Shown: in pieces, positions 9,186 to 19,274 of the stretch
Position numbering within the stretch: position 1 is the first letter of the stretch
How the letters are laid out: every line of letters starts with the position of its first letter
Assembly: GCA_014190575.1 (NCBI GenBank)
Contig: BJGQ01000002.1
Span: 1 to 64,000, forward strand
From: Bacteroidota bacterium
Lineage (GTDB): Bacteria > Bacteroidota > Bacteroidia > Chitinophagales > UBA10324
Direction: 5' to 3'
Length of the DNA stretch: 64,000 bases
The notes under the pieces: model-generated
Told to the model about the DNA's origin: nothing
The model's database searches: none
The model's input: the letters and a program-made list of their open reading frames with translations, nothing else
Made by a program: the position numbers and the translations under genes

Positions 9186-10142
9186 ATGCCTTTTGAAAAA
9201 TTAATTGACCCGGCACTTCTTGCACAAACCGGAAATCTGGAACTGCTTGCCAAGCAGGTAGTCGAAGGATTTATTATCGGATTACATAAAAGTCCGTTTC
9301 ATGGTTTCTCGGTTGAGTTTGCAGAACACCGGTTATATAATCAAGGCGAATCGACCCGCAACATGGATTGGAAAGTATTTGCACGCTCCGATAAAATGTT
9401 TGTGAAACGATATGAGGAAGAAACAAATCTTCGATGTCACATAGTAATGGATGTTTCTTCATCCATGTTTTATCCCGATGAAAGTGAAAGAGCACAGCGA
9501 AAAATAGTTTCAAAGATTCAGTTCAGCGCAGTTGCCGCAGCAGCATTAATGGAATTATTAAAGAAGCAACGAGATGCATTTGCGCTTCATTTGTTTTCCA
9601 ATGAAATTGAATTGAATTCACAGGTTCGTTCAACCACTCAGCATCACCGTTTATTAATTTCTCACCTTGAAAGATTACTGGAACGAGAAAATGAAAATCA
9701 ACAAAAGAAAACATCAGCGGCTGAAGCAATTCATTTAATTGCTGAAACAATTCATCGCCGTTCATTGGTTATTTTATTTACAGATATGCTTGATGATGCT
9801 ATAGGAGATGATGAACGAATGGAAAAAATATTTGCGTCATTGCAGCATCTTCGCTACAATAAACATGAAGTAATACTTTTTTATGTTGTTGATAGAAAAA
9901 AAGAAATAGAATTTGAATTTGAAAACCGTCCATACCAATTTGTTGATTTGGAAACAGGAGAGAAAATAAAACTGCAACCAACAGAATTGAAAAAAAACTA
10001 TACTGAAAGGATGCATCAAATGGAAAAGGAAATAAAACTCCGTTGTGGTCAAAACCGAATTGATTTAATTGAAGCAGATATTAATCAAGGATTCCAGCAA
10101 ATACTTACTCCATATTTATTAAAGCGTACTCGATTGATGTAA
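9186..10142 (+). CDS. DUF58 domain-containing protein
   Basis: GLHKSPFHGFSVEFAEHRLYNQGESTRNMDWKVFARSDKMFVKRYEEETNLRCHIVMDVSSSM. Confidence 0.9.
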   Translation: MPFEKLIDPALLAQTGNLELLAKQVVEGFIIGLHKSPFHGFSVEFAEHRLYNQGESTRNMDWKVFARSDKMFVKRYEEETNLRCHIVMDVSSSMFYPDESERAQRKIVSKIQFSAVAAAALMELLKKQRDAFALHLFSNEIELNSQVRSTTQHHRLLISHLERLLERENENQQKKTSAAEAIHLIAETIHRRSLVILFTDMLDDAIGDDERMEKIFASLQHLRYNKHEVILFYVVDRKKEIEFEFENRPYQFVDLETGEKIKLQPTELKKNYTERMHQMEKEIKLRCGQNRIDLIEADINQGFQQILTPYLLKRTRLM

Positions 10143-10143
10143 C

Positions 10144-11019
10144 ATGGTTGTATTCCCCAATTGCAAAATAAATCTCGGTCTTAATATTCTTGATAAACGA
10201 GAAGATGGTTTTCACAACCTTCAAAGTGTTTTTATTCCTGTTCAATTATGTGATGCATTGGAAATTATTGAATCAGAAAAGGATGAATTGTTTATTTATG
10301 GAAAAAAAGTAATTGGTGAGTTAGAAAAGAACAGTTGTTTCAAAGCATTACAAATACTCAGGGGCGTAAGAAAATTTTCTCCAGTGCATATTCATTTGTT
10401 GAAAAATATTCCGATGGGTGCAGGACTTGGTGGTGGGTCTTCTGATGGAGCATACACATTAAAGTTGTTAAACGAAAAATTTAATCTTGGTTTTTCAGAA
10501 AATGAATTGGCTCAATTCGCTATCCAAATTGGGAGTGATTGTGCTTTTTTTATTTATAACAAACCAATATTTATTGAGGGTAGGGGCGAAAAAATTTCGC
10601 CAATTAATTTTTTGTTGAAGGACTATGAAATAGCAATCGTATTTCCTGAAGTGCATATTGACACTGCATTGGCGTTTGAACAATTGGCAAAATCAAGATC
10701 AAAAAATAATATTACGACTACATTGTTTTCAAAAACAAAATTTCTCCAATCAAAGCCTGAAGATTGGAAAAATATGCTGGTTAATGACTTTGAAAATGTG
10801 GTTTTTCCAATTCATAGTGTAATTGAAAAATGGAAGCGTTATTTTTATGAACAAGGTGCTGTGTTTTCTTTAATGAGTGGAAGTGGTTCGTGCATATATG
10901 CGTTATTTAAAAAAAGTGATATTTTAGACAAATTAAAAGCTGGGATATTAAGAAATAATAAAATTTTTATAAAAGAATTGAGATTTGAAGATGAAAGAAA
11001 TATTAATATTGATGTTTAG
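10144..11019 (+). CDS. ispE: 4-(cytidine 5'-diphospho)-2-C-methyl-D-erythritol kinase
   Basis: CKINLGLNILDKREDGFHNLQSVF; NIPMGAGLGGGSSDGAYTLKLLN. Confidence 0.94.
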   Translation: MVVFPNCKINLGLNILDKREDGFHNLQSVFIPVQLCDALEIIESEKDELFIYGKKVIGELEKNSCFKALQILRGVRKFSPVHIHLLKNIPMGAGLGGGSSDGAYTLKLLNEKFNLGFSENELAQFAIQIGSDCAFFIYNKPIFIEGRGEKISPINFLLKDYEIAIVFPEVHIDTALAFEQLAKSRSKNNITTTLFSKTKFLQSKPEDWKNMLVNDFENVVFPIHSVIEKWKRYFYEQGAVFSLMSGSGSCIYALFKKSDILDKLKAGILRNNKIFIKELRFEDERNINIDV

Positions 11020-11080
11020 AAAAGCGTTGCGACTTTGAATTCAGATTTTATATTTGAACACTTCTAAAAAAATGTAAACC

Positions 11081-13789
11081 ATGATTAATAAATTAGTATT
11101 TCTTTTCTTTTGTTTAAGTTCAATGTTGATGGTTGAATTTAAAGCGAATGCTACTCACTATATGGGTGCAGATTTATCATATAAATGTTTAACAAATGAC
11201 ACTGTTGAGTTTACACTTAAAATTTATCGTGATTGTTCCGGAACTACACCTTTAAGTTCGTATCCAATTAATGTTGAAGCGCCAAGTTGTGGTTTGTTCA
11301 CTTCATTTGATGTTAATCAGGTTGGAGTAGAAACAGAAGTTTCACCATTGTGCCCATCACAAATTAGTCAAAGCACTTGCAATCCTGGTGGAACTTTGCC
11401 AGGTGTGCAACAATGGATTTATAAAGGAAGAATTGTTTTAACCCAAAATTGCTCTGACTTTCTTTTTTATTGGGAAGATTGTTGTAGGAATAATGCTATA
11501 ACAAATGTAAATACCGCCGGAAGCGTTGGTTTAAGAGTTGAGGTTACCTGGAATCGGTCAATTGCAATTACTGATGATTCACCAGCTTTTAGTGCATTAC
11601 CAGTTCCTTATATATGTCAAGGGCAATTAATGAATTACAATCATGGGGGCTATGACCCGGATGGGGACTCTCTTGTATACACAATGGTTACTCCATTATC
11701 TGATTTAGGAACTCCGGGGTATACTCCTTTTCAATATACAGTCCCATGGACTGCAAATTATCCTTTAACAACTACTACTGGCTCTGTACTATTTGATCCT
11801 GCAACCGGCCAGTTAACCCTAACTCCTTTAAATCAAGAGATAACATGTTTAGCAATTAGAATTGATGAATACAGAAACGATACTTTAATCGGATCTGTAA
11901 TTCGTGACATTGAGGTAGTAGTTCTGCCATGTAACAACCTTGCGCCAACACAGGCTTTAAATAATTTCGAAAATTTACAAGGTGGGGTAATTACAGGACC
12001 AAATACTATCGAAGTTTGCCCGGGAAGTACTATGTCATTTGATGTTTATGGGTCTGATCCGGATGGCAATACAATTACATTGTTTTCAAATATTGCCACC
12101 GTGTTAAATGGAGGTGTTTCTACTTTAACAACTTACACAATTGATTCTGCAAAAATCCATTTAGTGTGGACTCCTTCAGGAGCCGATACCGGTAATTATG
12201 TTATTACCGTAACTATGAGTGATGATGCATGTCCTGTTTTTGGCCAATCATCATATTCATTTGTGATAAATGTACCGCAATCAACATATGCAGGTCCAGA
12301 CATTTCGTTGTGCTGGCCCGATACATCTGCAGATCTTCTTGTTACCGGAGGTGCTGTTTTTTCATGGACACCATCAGTTGGATTAAATGATACATCAATT
12401 TATAATCCTACCGCAATTCCAATTGTAACAACCACTTATTATGTAGAAAGCGATTTAAGTTCAAATTGTAAAAACAGGGATACTATTATTGTATTTGTTT
12501 TACCCGCTTTGATTTTAAATCCTGTATCAAATCATGACACAGTTTGCGCTGGTGATCAGATTCAATTGTTTGCAGGAATATCCGGAGGGGGCGGAGCTGG
12601 ATATAATGTAGATTGGAGTAGTAATGGTTCACCATTTAACTCAACAGTTACAAACCCTACAACAAATCCTACAATTCCAACGACTTATTATTTAAATGTA
12701 ACAAGTGGATCTTGTATTCAAAATGATTCTGTTTTTGTTTTTGCACGACCGATCCCTTCATCAATTTTTACTATTGCTCCAGTCGATATTTGCCCATTAC
12801 AACATGTAACAGCAAATTACCCTGGTTCAACAACTGGATTATTAAATACATGGACATTCGGTAGTGGAAATATTATAAGTGGAAATGGCTTTGGCCCTTA
12901 TGTTTTGTATTGGAATAATGCAGGCGTTTTTCCTGTTAATTTGCAAATTACTGATTTAACAGGTTGCACTTCTAATACAACATTGTCAGTTATTGTTCAC
13001 CCAAATCCAAATGCAGATTTTTCAAGCAATCCTTCTGAAGGTTGTGCTCCACTTGATATTGCTTTTGCGAATACATCAACAGGCACAGGTGCAAACTCAA
13101 CTTATGTTTGGGATTTTGGTGATGGTGGTGGTTCTTCAGACAGTATTCCAAATTATACCTATACTAACAGTGGCGATTTTGATGTTACTTTAACTGCTTC
13201 AACATCCTGGGGTTGCAAAGACACTATGGTTAAACCAAGTTTTATTCATGTTATTGATCATGTAATACCGAGTTTTACCACTACAGCAATTTCAGGTCAA
13301 GAATATGACCTTTCAGTAGCAACTTTTAGCTTCACCAATACTAGTCAATTTGCAGATACTTATTTGTGGTACTTTGGTGATGGTTTAACAAGTACTGATG
13401 TAAACCCGGTTCATACTTATTTAAATGTTGGTCATTATACAGTAACATTAGTTGCTAGCAATCAATTTTGCAGTGAACTCGATACTTTTAAAACGATTGT
13501 AATTGTTTCTTGGAATGATATTGTTTTTCCAACCGGATTTTCGCCAAATAATGATGGAGATAATGATTATTTTAAGGAATTGTATAAGAAAGGAGTTGTT
13601 ACTTTAAATTATAAAATTTATAATCGTTGGGGAAAATTAGTATTTGAATCTTCTGATCCTAATGGTTCTTGGAACGGAAAACTAAATGGAGAAGATTGTG
13701 AAATAGGAGCGTATATTTGGGAAGCTAGTGCTACAATGTTAAATGGTAATCATTTATACAAAAAAGGAAATGTTACATTAGTAAGATAA
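11081..13789 (+). CDS. PKD-domain surface protein with gliding-motility-associated C-terminal (T9SS type B) domain
   Basis: Signal peptide, ATHYMGADLSYKC..., PKD motifs YVWDFGDGG / YLWYFGDG, C-term FPTGFSPNNDGDNDYF...YNRWGKLVFES. Confidence 0.9.
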   Translation: MINKLVFLFFCLSSMLMVEFKANATHYMGADLSYKCLTNDTVEFTLKIYRDCSGTTPLSSYPINVEAPSCGLFTSFDVNQVGVETEVSPLCPSQISQSTCNPGGTLPGVQQWIYKGRIVLTQNCSDFLFYWEDCCRNNAITNVNTAGSVGLRVEVTWNRSIAITDDSPAFSALPVPYICQGQLMNYNHGGYDPDGDSLVYTMVTPLSDLGTPGYTPFQYTVPWTANYPLTTTTGSVLFDPATGQLTLTPLNQEITCLAIRIDEYRNDTLIGSVIRDIEVVVLPCNNLAPTQALNNFENLQGGVITGPNTIEVCPGSTMSFDVYGSDPDGNTITLFSNIATVLNGGVSTLTTYTIDSAKIHLVWTPSGADTGNYVITVTMSDDACPVFGQSSYSFVINVPQSTYAGPDISLCWPDTSADLLVTGGAVFSWTPSVGLNDTSIYNPTAIPIVTTTYYVESDLSSNCKNRDTIIVFVLPALILNPVSNHDTVCAGDQIQLFAGISGGGGAGYNVDWSSNGSPFNSTVTNPTTNPTIPTTYYLNVTSGSCIQNDSVFVFARPIPSSIFTIAPVDICPLQHVTANYPGSTTGLLNTWTFGSGNIISGNGFGPYVLYWNNAGVFPVNLQITDLTGCTSNTTLSVIVHPNPNADFSSNPSEGCAPLDIAFANTSTGTGANSTYVWDFGDGGGSSDSIPNYTYTNSGDFDVTLTASTSWGCKDTMVKPSFIHVIDHVIPSFTTTAISGQEYDLSVATFSFTNTSQFADTYLWYFGDGLTSTDVNPVHTYLNVGHYTVTLVASNQFCSELDTFKTIVIVSWNDIVFPTGFSPNNDGDNDYFKELYKKGVVTLNYKIYNRWGKLVFESSDPNGSWNGKLNGEDCEIGAYIWEASATMLNGNHLYKKGNVTLVR

Positions 13790-13837
13790 AATAGTAGAAC
13801 AGAATAAAAATTCTTGCGTAGAAAAAAATCTATAAAA

Positions 13838-14881
13838 ATGAAAATGAAAAAAATTCTGGTTGTAATCATTATTTTGATTAGTAATTTGGTAGATGCACAA
13901 GACCTCCATCTTACGCAGTTTTATATGTCACCTTTAACTTTGAATCCAGCCTTAACGGGTGTGTTCAATGGAAACTATAGATTTACTGGAAACTATAGAA
14001 ATCAATGGTCGAGCGTGATCGCAAATCCTTACGAAACACTTGCCGGGGCTATTGAATTTTCAGGAAAGTCTGGAGATTTTAATCGCATTGGAGCAGGTTT
14101 TCATGTTCTTAGTGATCAAGCTGGAACCTCACAACTAACAACAAATATTTTTTCAGGATCTGTTTCATATAATTTTGCACTTTCCAGAAATATGGATTAT
14201 TACATAAGCACAGGCTTAAATGTTGCTTACACCCAAAAATCTATAAATCCTGCAAATCTTACTTTTGGAAGTCAGTATGGTGATGCGGGTTATAGTCCCG
14301 ATATTCTGTCTGGAGAATCAATAACTACAAATAAATATTCCTATGCTGATGCTTCACTTGGTTTTTTATGGTATCATATACAAGGGAAAAGACATAATCA
14401 ATTTTTGGGGTTGTCTTTATGGCATGTCAATAGACCAAACCTAGCTTTTATTGATAACGATTTAGATAAGTTGTATACAAAAATTATTGGTCATGCAGGC
14501 TTGGAATTTCCAATAAGCGGCAAAGCTGATATGACTCCATATTTTTTGGCAATGAAACAAGGGCCTCACACAGAATTAGAACTAGGTACTTTGTTTAAAT
14601 TTATTTTAGAAGAAAGAAAGGGACAAATTCTTGGGGGTACTAATTTTTACATCGGGCCTTTTTATAGAATTGTTGGAAACCAAGATGTATTTGTATTTAG
14701 TGATGCATTAATTTTATGTACCAAATTAGATGTAGGTGGATTTACTTTTGGAATGAGTTACGATATTAATGTTAGTGGTCTTGTACCTGCAAGTGCAAGC
14801 CGAGGAGGGCCTGAATTAGCAATTCAATATACAGGAGCATTTAAGCATCAAAATTCAAAAACATTCTGCCCGAGATTTTAA
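13838..14881 (+). CDS. PorP/SprF family type IX secretion membrane protein
   Basis: DLHLTQFYMSPLTLNPALTGVFNGNYRFTGNYRNQWSSV; ATG at 13838 preferred over listed TTG at 13814. Confidence 0.93.
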   Translation: MKMKKILVVIIILISNLVDAQDLHLTQFYMSPLTLNPALTGVFNGNYRFTGNYRNQWSSVIANPYETLAGAIEFSGKSGDFNRIGAGFHVLSDQAGTSQLTTNIFSGSVSYNFALSRNMDYYISTGLNVAYTQKSINPANLTFGSQYGDAGYSPDILSGESITTNKYSYADASLGFLWYHIQGKRHNQFLGLSLWHVNRPNLAFIDNDLDKLYTKIIGHAGLEFPISGKADMTPYFLAMKQGPHTELELGTLFKFILEERKGQILGGTNFYIGPFYRIVGNQDVFVFSDALILCTKLDVGGFTFGMSYDINVSGLVPASASRGGPELAIQYTGAFKHQNSKTFCPRF

Positions 14882-15365
14882 AGAATAACATTTTTATTAA
14901 AAAGTATCAAGCCATTTGGTGAAAACTAGGTGGCTTTTTCATTGTTGCTGTTTCGATCTGAAAAAAGTTTACAAAGACCAAGATTTCAAAAGAAACATTA
15001 AGCCCAACATGCAAATTAACTGAGTCAATGTTGGTTTTGATTACTGTCTCTGACGAAGTAGAAGAAGGACAAGTTTTTATGCAAGCGAAAACAAAAAAAG
15101 TATAGTATTCCTGGTACTGACAAACAGTGTAGTGTAGTAAAGGCTTCTAATATAATGGGCTTTAGATTGTGCTGATAAACACAAGCAATTACCTAGAAGA
15201 AATAAAATTGATTTCTGGTAAGATTGATGAATAAAAGTGAGCTCAAAATTCATTTGTAAAAAGAATCAGGGACATCAAAAAGATTGAATCAATATTTCGC
15301 AATTTCTTTAAATAACCGTCAATAAATTTTAAGAATTTCAAAATAAATTGTTGTTAAAAAAAATA

Positions 15366-15403
15366 AAAAAACAGGCTGTCTTTTAGAGACAGCCTGTTTT
15401 TCA
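15366..15403 (-). terminator. Intrinsic terminator downstream of the minus-strand BACON-type gene
   Basis: AAAACAGGCTGTCT-tttag-AGACAGCCTGTTTT hairpin flanked by A/T tracts. Confidence 0.75.
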
Positions 15404-15431
15404 AAAGCTATATTAATTTTCTTTTTTGGAA

Positions 15432-16843
15432 TTAATCCTTAATAATCTTAACTGGGTGCTTGATATTTCCATCTAATGAAAGGTAGTAAACCCCATCGGT
15501 TAAGTTTTCAAGATTAACAATTGTTGTTTGGTTAGTCAAGTTTCCTGTCAGTACATTTTGTCCTAAGAGATTATAAATTGAAAACGATGCGCTTTTAGTG
15601 TTTCCATTTAACTGAATACTTAGTTCGCCATTGGTAGGATTTGGAGAAACAGAAAATTGTGAATTGCCCAGTTCATTAATTCCCTGTGGCCAAGCTGCTC
15701 CCGGTTGATTCACTGTTAGCGTTTCGCCATTTACATCTATTGTAGCAACTCTAGGGCTATAGCTGGTATTTGGAGTTACATATATTGTAATTGCACCGCT
15801 TGCGGTACCGTTTGATGAAGTAGTAATCCATCCACTGCCGCTCGTAACAGATGCCATCCAACTACAACCAATAAAAGTATTTACTAAAGCTACATTAGTA
15901 AATGTATTACCCGCTGCAGAAGGGCAATCAAAAACAGATGATGAAAGTGAGTAAGTGCAATTGGATCCAGTTTGCGAAACATATAATGCTTGACCAGCAA
16001 CATCAATAGTTCCACTTCTTGGACTTGTTGTCGGATTTTCAGTTACAGAAATATCAATATTACCATCACCAACCCCAGAAGAATTACAAGTTAGCCAAGA
16101 ATTTCCTGCGGTCACAGAAGCATTCCAACTACATCCGGTTTGTTGTAATCCGGTATACATATAGGATGCATTATAAGAATTTGCAGAGCCATCGGGAGTA
16201 TAATAAGTATTTGTGCTTAAACCATAACTGCAATCATAATTTTACATTGATCGCAACATCATCAATCCGAAAAATAGTTGGGTTGCTTGGATCGGTATAA
16301 CTTTTTAAATGTAATCTTAAATTGGAGCCCCAATATTGACTTGAGATTGGTTGTCCCCAACCATTCCATGTCTGGCAACCAGGAATTCCATTATCAGCAT
16401 TCATATTAGAAAAATATCCCAAGTCCGTTAAATAATTTCCAGCTTGATCTTCCAAGTCCAAGCTAAAATGATCATAATCATAAGTGGTTCCATCTAATGT
16501 ATTAATTGATGTTTTGTAAGTAAGTGTAACATCTGAAACATTGGAATATGGAATAAAAATATCTTGATAGATATCGTAACTCATATTGTCAACTCCCGTT
16601 TGTTCAGCGGCATCTCCAAACCAAACATAATAGGGTGAACTTGGCGCTCCACATGTTCCAATTCCTAATTGAGCACCACCCGCGATATTATTATACCAAT
16701 AGGTCCATCCCTGACTAAAATCACCATTCAAAATACAATTAGTCTGTGCTTTAATAATTAGGGTGCAAAAAATAAAAGCAGTAAAAAATAAAAGGAAAAT
16801 TTTTTTAATAAGATTAAAATTGATTAATGAATTTTTATTTCAT
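15432..16843 (-). pseudogene. BACON-domain-like T9SS type A protein split by two one-base frameshifts
   Basis: ORFs 16234..16731 and 15432..16160 join by reading through ~16237-16244 (…RIDDVAINVK/NYDCSYGLSTNTYYTPDGSANSYNASYMYTGLQQTGCSWNASV…); a second shift after ATGAAA at 16843 would restore a signal peptide (…LIKKIFLLFFTAFIFCTLIIKAQTNCILNGDFS). Confidence 0.7.
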
Positions 16844-16952
16844 GACAATAGTAAAATAATTATTTAATTTATAAATCTAAGATGCTAACTTTTTTATTTT
16901 AAAAATTTGATAATCCTTAAAAAATATTTGCTATTCATCACAATTAATAATG

Positions 16953-17372
16953 CTAAGGTTTAAATATCTGAATGGTTTTTTCCACTTCAATAAAATCAGA
17001 AAACTTGCCGAGAAATTTCGTGGCTTTCACATTACGATCATCTATCCAGTGATAATTTCCTCCTCTTGGTTTTCCGAAAACAATGCTGTGATACTTGAAA
17101 CCGTGTTGCTTTAACCACTCTTCTGTATATGCGCGATGAGTTTCTAGTCTTGAAGTGAAAAAACAAATGAAGTGTCCTTCGTTGTACCACTTATTGATAA
17201 ACTCCAAAGCTTCAGGAATCATTTTGGCAGTACGCATTCTTTCCGGCTCTTCATTCGGAACATCTTCGCAAATGGTTCCGTCAATGTCTATCAGGAAATT
17301 TTTTATATGGTCTGGTAATAACGGGCTTCCTTTTGTGCCATCAGCGTTGAATGATTCCTTAAGTTCTGACAT
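16953..17372 (-). CDS. HAD-superfamily phosphatase-like protein
   Basis: NFLIDIDGTICEDVPNEEPERM...FFTSRLETHRAYTEEWLKQHG. Confidence 0.75.
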   Translation of the reverse strand: MSELKESFNADGTKGSPLLPDHIKNFLIDIDGTICEDVPNEEPERMRTAKMIPEALEFINKWYNEGHFICFFTSRLETHRAYTEEWLKQHGFKYHSIVFGKPRGGNYHWIDDRNVKATKFLGKFSDFIEVEKTIQIFKP

Positions 17373-17375
17373 GTA

Positions 17376-18779
17376 TTAATTTGCCTTTACCTCACTAATT
17401 AATTTTTGCAATGTTGCTTTTGCATCTCCGAACAGCATTCGTGTTTTTGGTTCATAGAATAATTCATTTTCGATTCCTGCGTAGCCGGCAGCCATACCGC
17501 GTTTCATTACAATTACATTTTGTGCATTTTCAACTTCAAGAATCGGCATTCCGTAAATCGGACTCTGCGGATTTTTTTTCGCTGCTGGATTCACCACATC
17601 ATTTGCACCAATAACAATTACTGCATCAGTTGAATTGAATTCGTTATTTGCATCTTCCATTTCCAATAATTTCGGGTATGGAACATCAGCTTCAGCTAAT
17701 AATACATTCATGTGTCCCGGCATGCGGCCAGCAACAGGATGAATTGCATATTTTACTTCCACTCCTTTTTCTTCCAGTAAAGTTTCCAACTCATGACAGG
17801 CATGTTGTGCTTGCGCAACTGCTAATCCATAACCCGGAACTATCATTACCTTTTTTGAATAGCTCAACAACACCGCTGCATCAGAAACAGAAATTTCTTT
17901 GATGGTTCCCATTGCTGAATTGCCAACAGCAGCAGCTCCTGATGCACCTCCACCAAACGAACCGATTATTACATTCAGTAATGAACGGTTCATTGCTTTG
18001 CACATTAAGATAGTCAAAATTGTTCCTGCTGAACCAACTAAAATTCCTCCGGTTAACATTACCTGATTGTTGTAAATAAACCCGCCTAATGCTGCAGCTA
18101 CTCCTGTAAAAGAATTTAACAAAGAAATTACCACAGGCATATCAGCACCACCAATTGGCATTACGAAGAACACACCATAAATTAAACATCCTACTGTAAG
18201 AACTCCTAGTAGCATCATGTTAGGTTCTTGCAAAGTGGTGAGGTATGCACCTGTTCCAATCAATGCGGCCATCAGAATTAAGTTGATGATGGATTGACCG
18301 GGGATTGTTTTGTCGTTGATGTTGCCATTTAGTTTTCCGAAAGCAATCATACTTCCACTAAATGATATACTTCCGATTAATAAACCTGCAAGCACAGTTC
18401 CCATGTAACCATATTCTCCAACTGCAAAATGATGCTGGTATTCAATCACTGAAATAATTGCGGCACAAGCCCCACCCATTCCGTTGAAGAGTGAAACCAT
18501 TTGTGGCATGGCGGTCATCTTCACTTTTTTTGCACCGAGTACACCGAGTATTGTTCCAATCAACAGCGCAACAAAAATTAAAATAATATTGGAGGAAGAA
18601 AATGATTCGCCATTGTCATTTCTATAAAGAAAAATTGTTCCTGCAATGGCGATGGTCATTCCGAAAGCAGCAATTAAATTTCCACGGCGTGCAGTATCAG
18701 GATGACTTAGTCGTTTCAATCCAATAATAAAAGTGATAGAGCCTATTAAGTAAATTATCTGTAAGATTTGATTTTCCAT
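17376..18779 (-). CDS. pntB: NAD(P) transhydrogenase subunit beta
   Basis: GGADMPVVISLLNSFTGVAAALGGF; VIVPGYGLAVAQAQHACHEL; KYAIHPVAGRMPGHMNVLLAEA. Confidence 0.96.
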   Translation of the reverse strand: MENQILQIIYLIGSITFIIGLKRLSHPDTARRGNLIAAFGMTIAIAGTIFLYRNDNGESFSSSNIILIFVALLIGTILGVLGAKKVKMTAMPQMVSLFNGMGGACAAIISVIEYQHHFAVGEYGYMGTVLAGLLIGSISFSGSMIAFGKLNGNINDKTIPGQSIINLILMAALIGTGAYLTTLQEPNMMLLGVLTVGCLIYGVFFVMPIGGADMPVVISLLNSFTGVAAALGGFIYNNQVMLTGGILVGSAGTILTILMCKAMNRSLLNVIIGSFGGGASGAAAVGNSAMGTIKEISVSDAAVLLSYSKKVMIVPGYGLAVAQAQHACHELETLLEEKGVEVKYAIHPVAGRMPGHMNVLLAEADVPYPKLLEMEDANNEFNSTDAVIVIGANDVVNPAAKKNPQSPIYGMPILEVENAQNVIVMKRGMAAGYAGIENELFYEPKTRMLFGDAKATLQKLISEVKAN

Positions 18780-18795
18780 TTTTCTTTTAGCGGTT

Positions 18796-18876
18796 AGCTT
18801 TTAGCTATTAGCATTTAGGTTTTTAGAAATTATTATTTGCTGATGGCTAATAGCTAAATGCTAAAAGCTAAAAGCT
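18796..18876. repeat. Imperfect inverted repeat of the TAGC/GCTA family inside the pnt operon
   Basis: Left arm 18796-18817 agcttttagctattagcattta; right arm 18855-18876 taaatgctaaaagctaaaagct (20/22 complementary). Confidence 0.7.
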
Positions 18877-18881
18877 CGCAT

Positions 18882-19193
18882 CTATTTTTTCTTCTTCTTA
18901 AATAATTCAAGCATTCTATCGGTCACTACAAATCCGCCGACCACATTTAATGTTCCGAGAATGACAGCGAGAAAACCGAGTGTGAGTGCAAGGTAATTAT
19001 CAGGTTCTGCTTGTCCCATTACAATGATGGCACCGATAATAACCACACCATGAATTGCATTTGCACCCGACATAAGTGGAGTATGCAATACTGATGGTAC
19101 ATGCGATATCACTTCAATGCCGAGGAAGACAGAGAGAATGAGAATGTAAATCATTCCCATGTTGCTGCTTAAAAAATTTATGAGTTGTTCCAT
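18882..19193 (-). CDS. pntA2: NAD(P) transhydrogenase subunit alpha part 2
   Basis: FLGIEVISHVPSVLHTPLMSGANAIHGVVIIGAI. Confidence 0.93.
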   Translation of the reverse strand: MEQLINFLSSNMGMIYILILSVFLGIEVISHVPSVLHTPLMSGANAIHGVVIIGAIIVMGQAEPDNYLALTLGFLAVILGTLNVVGGFVVTDRMLELFKKKKK

Positions 19194-19274
19194 TTTATTT
19201 GTTCAAGAGTTAATTATTTCAGTGGTTTATTCGGAGCATCAGTAAACTGCCTAGTTAATACTGCCAACAGTCAA

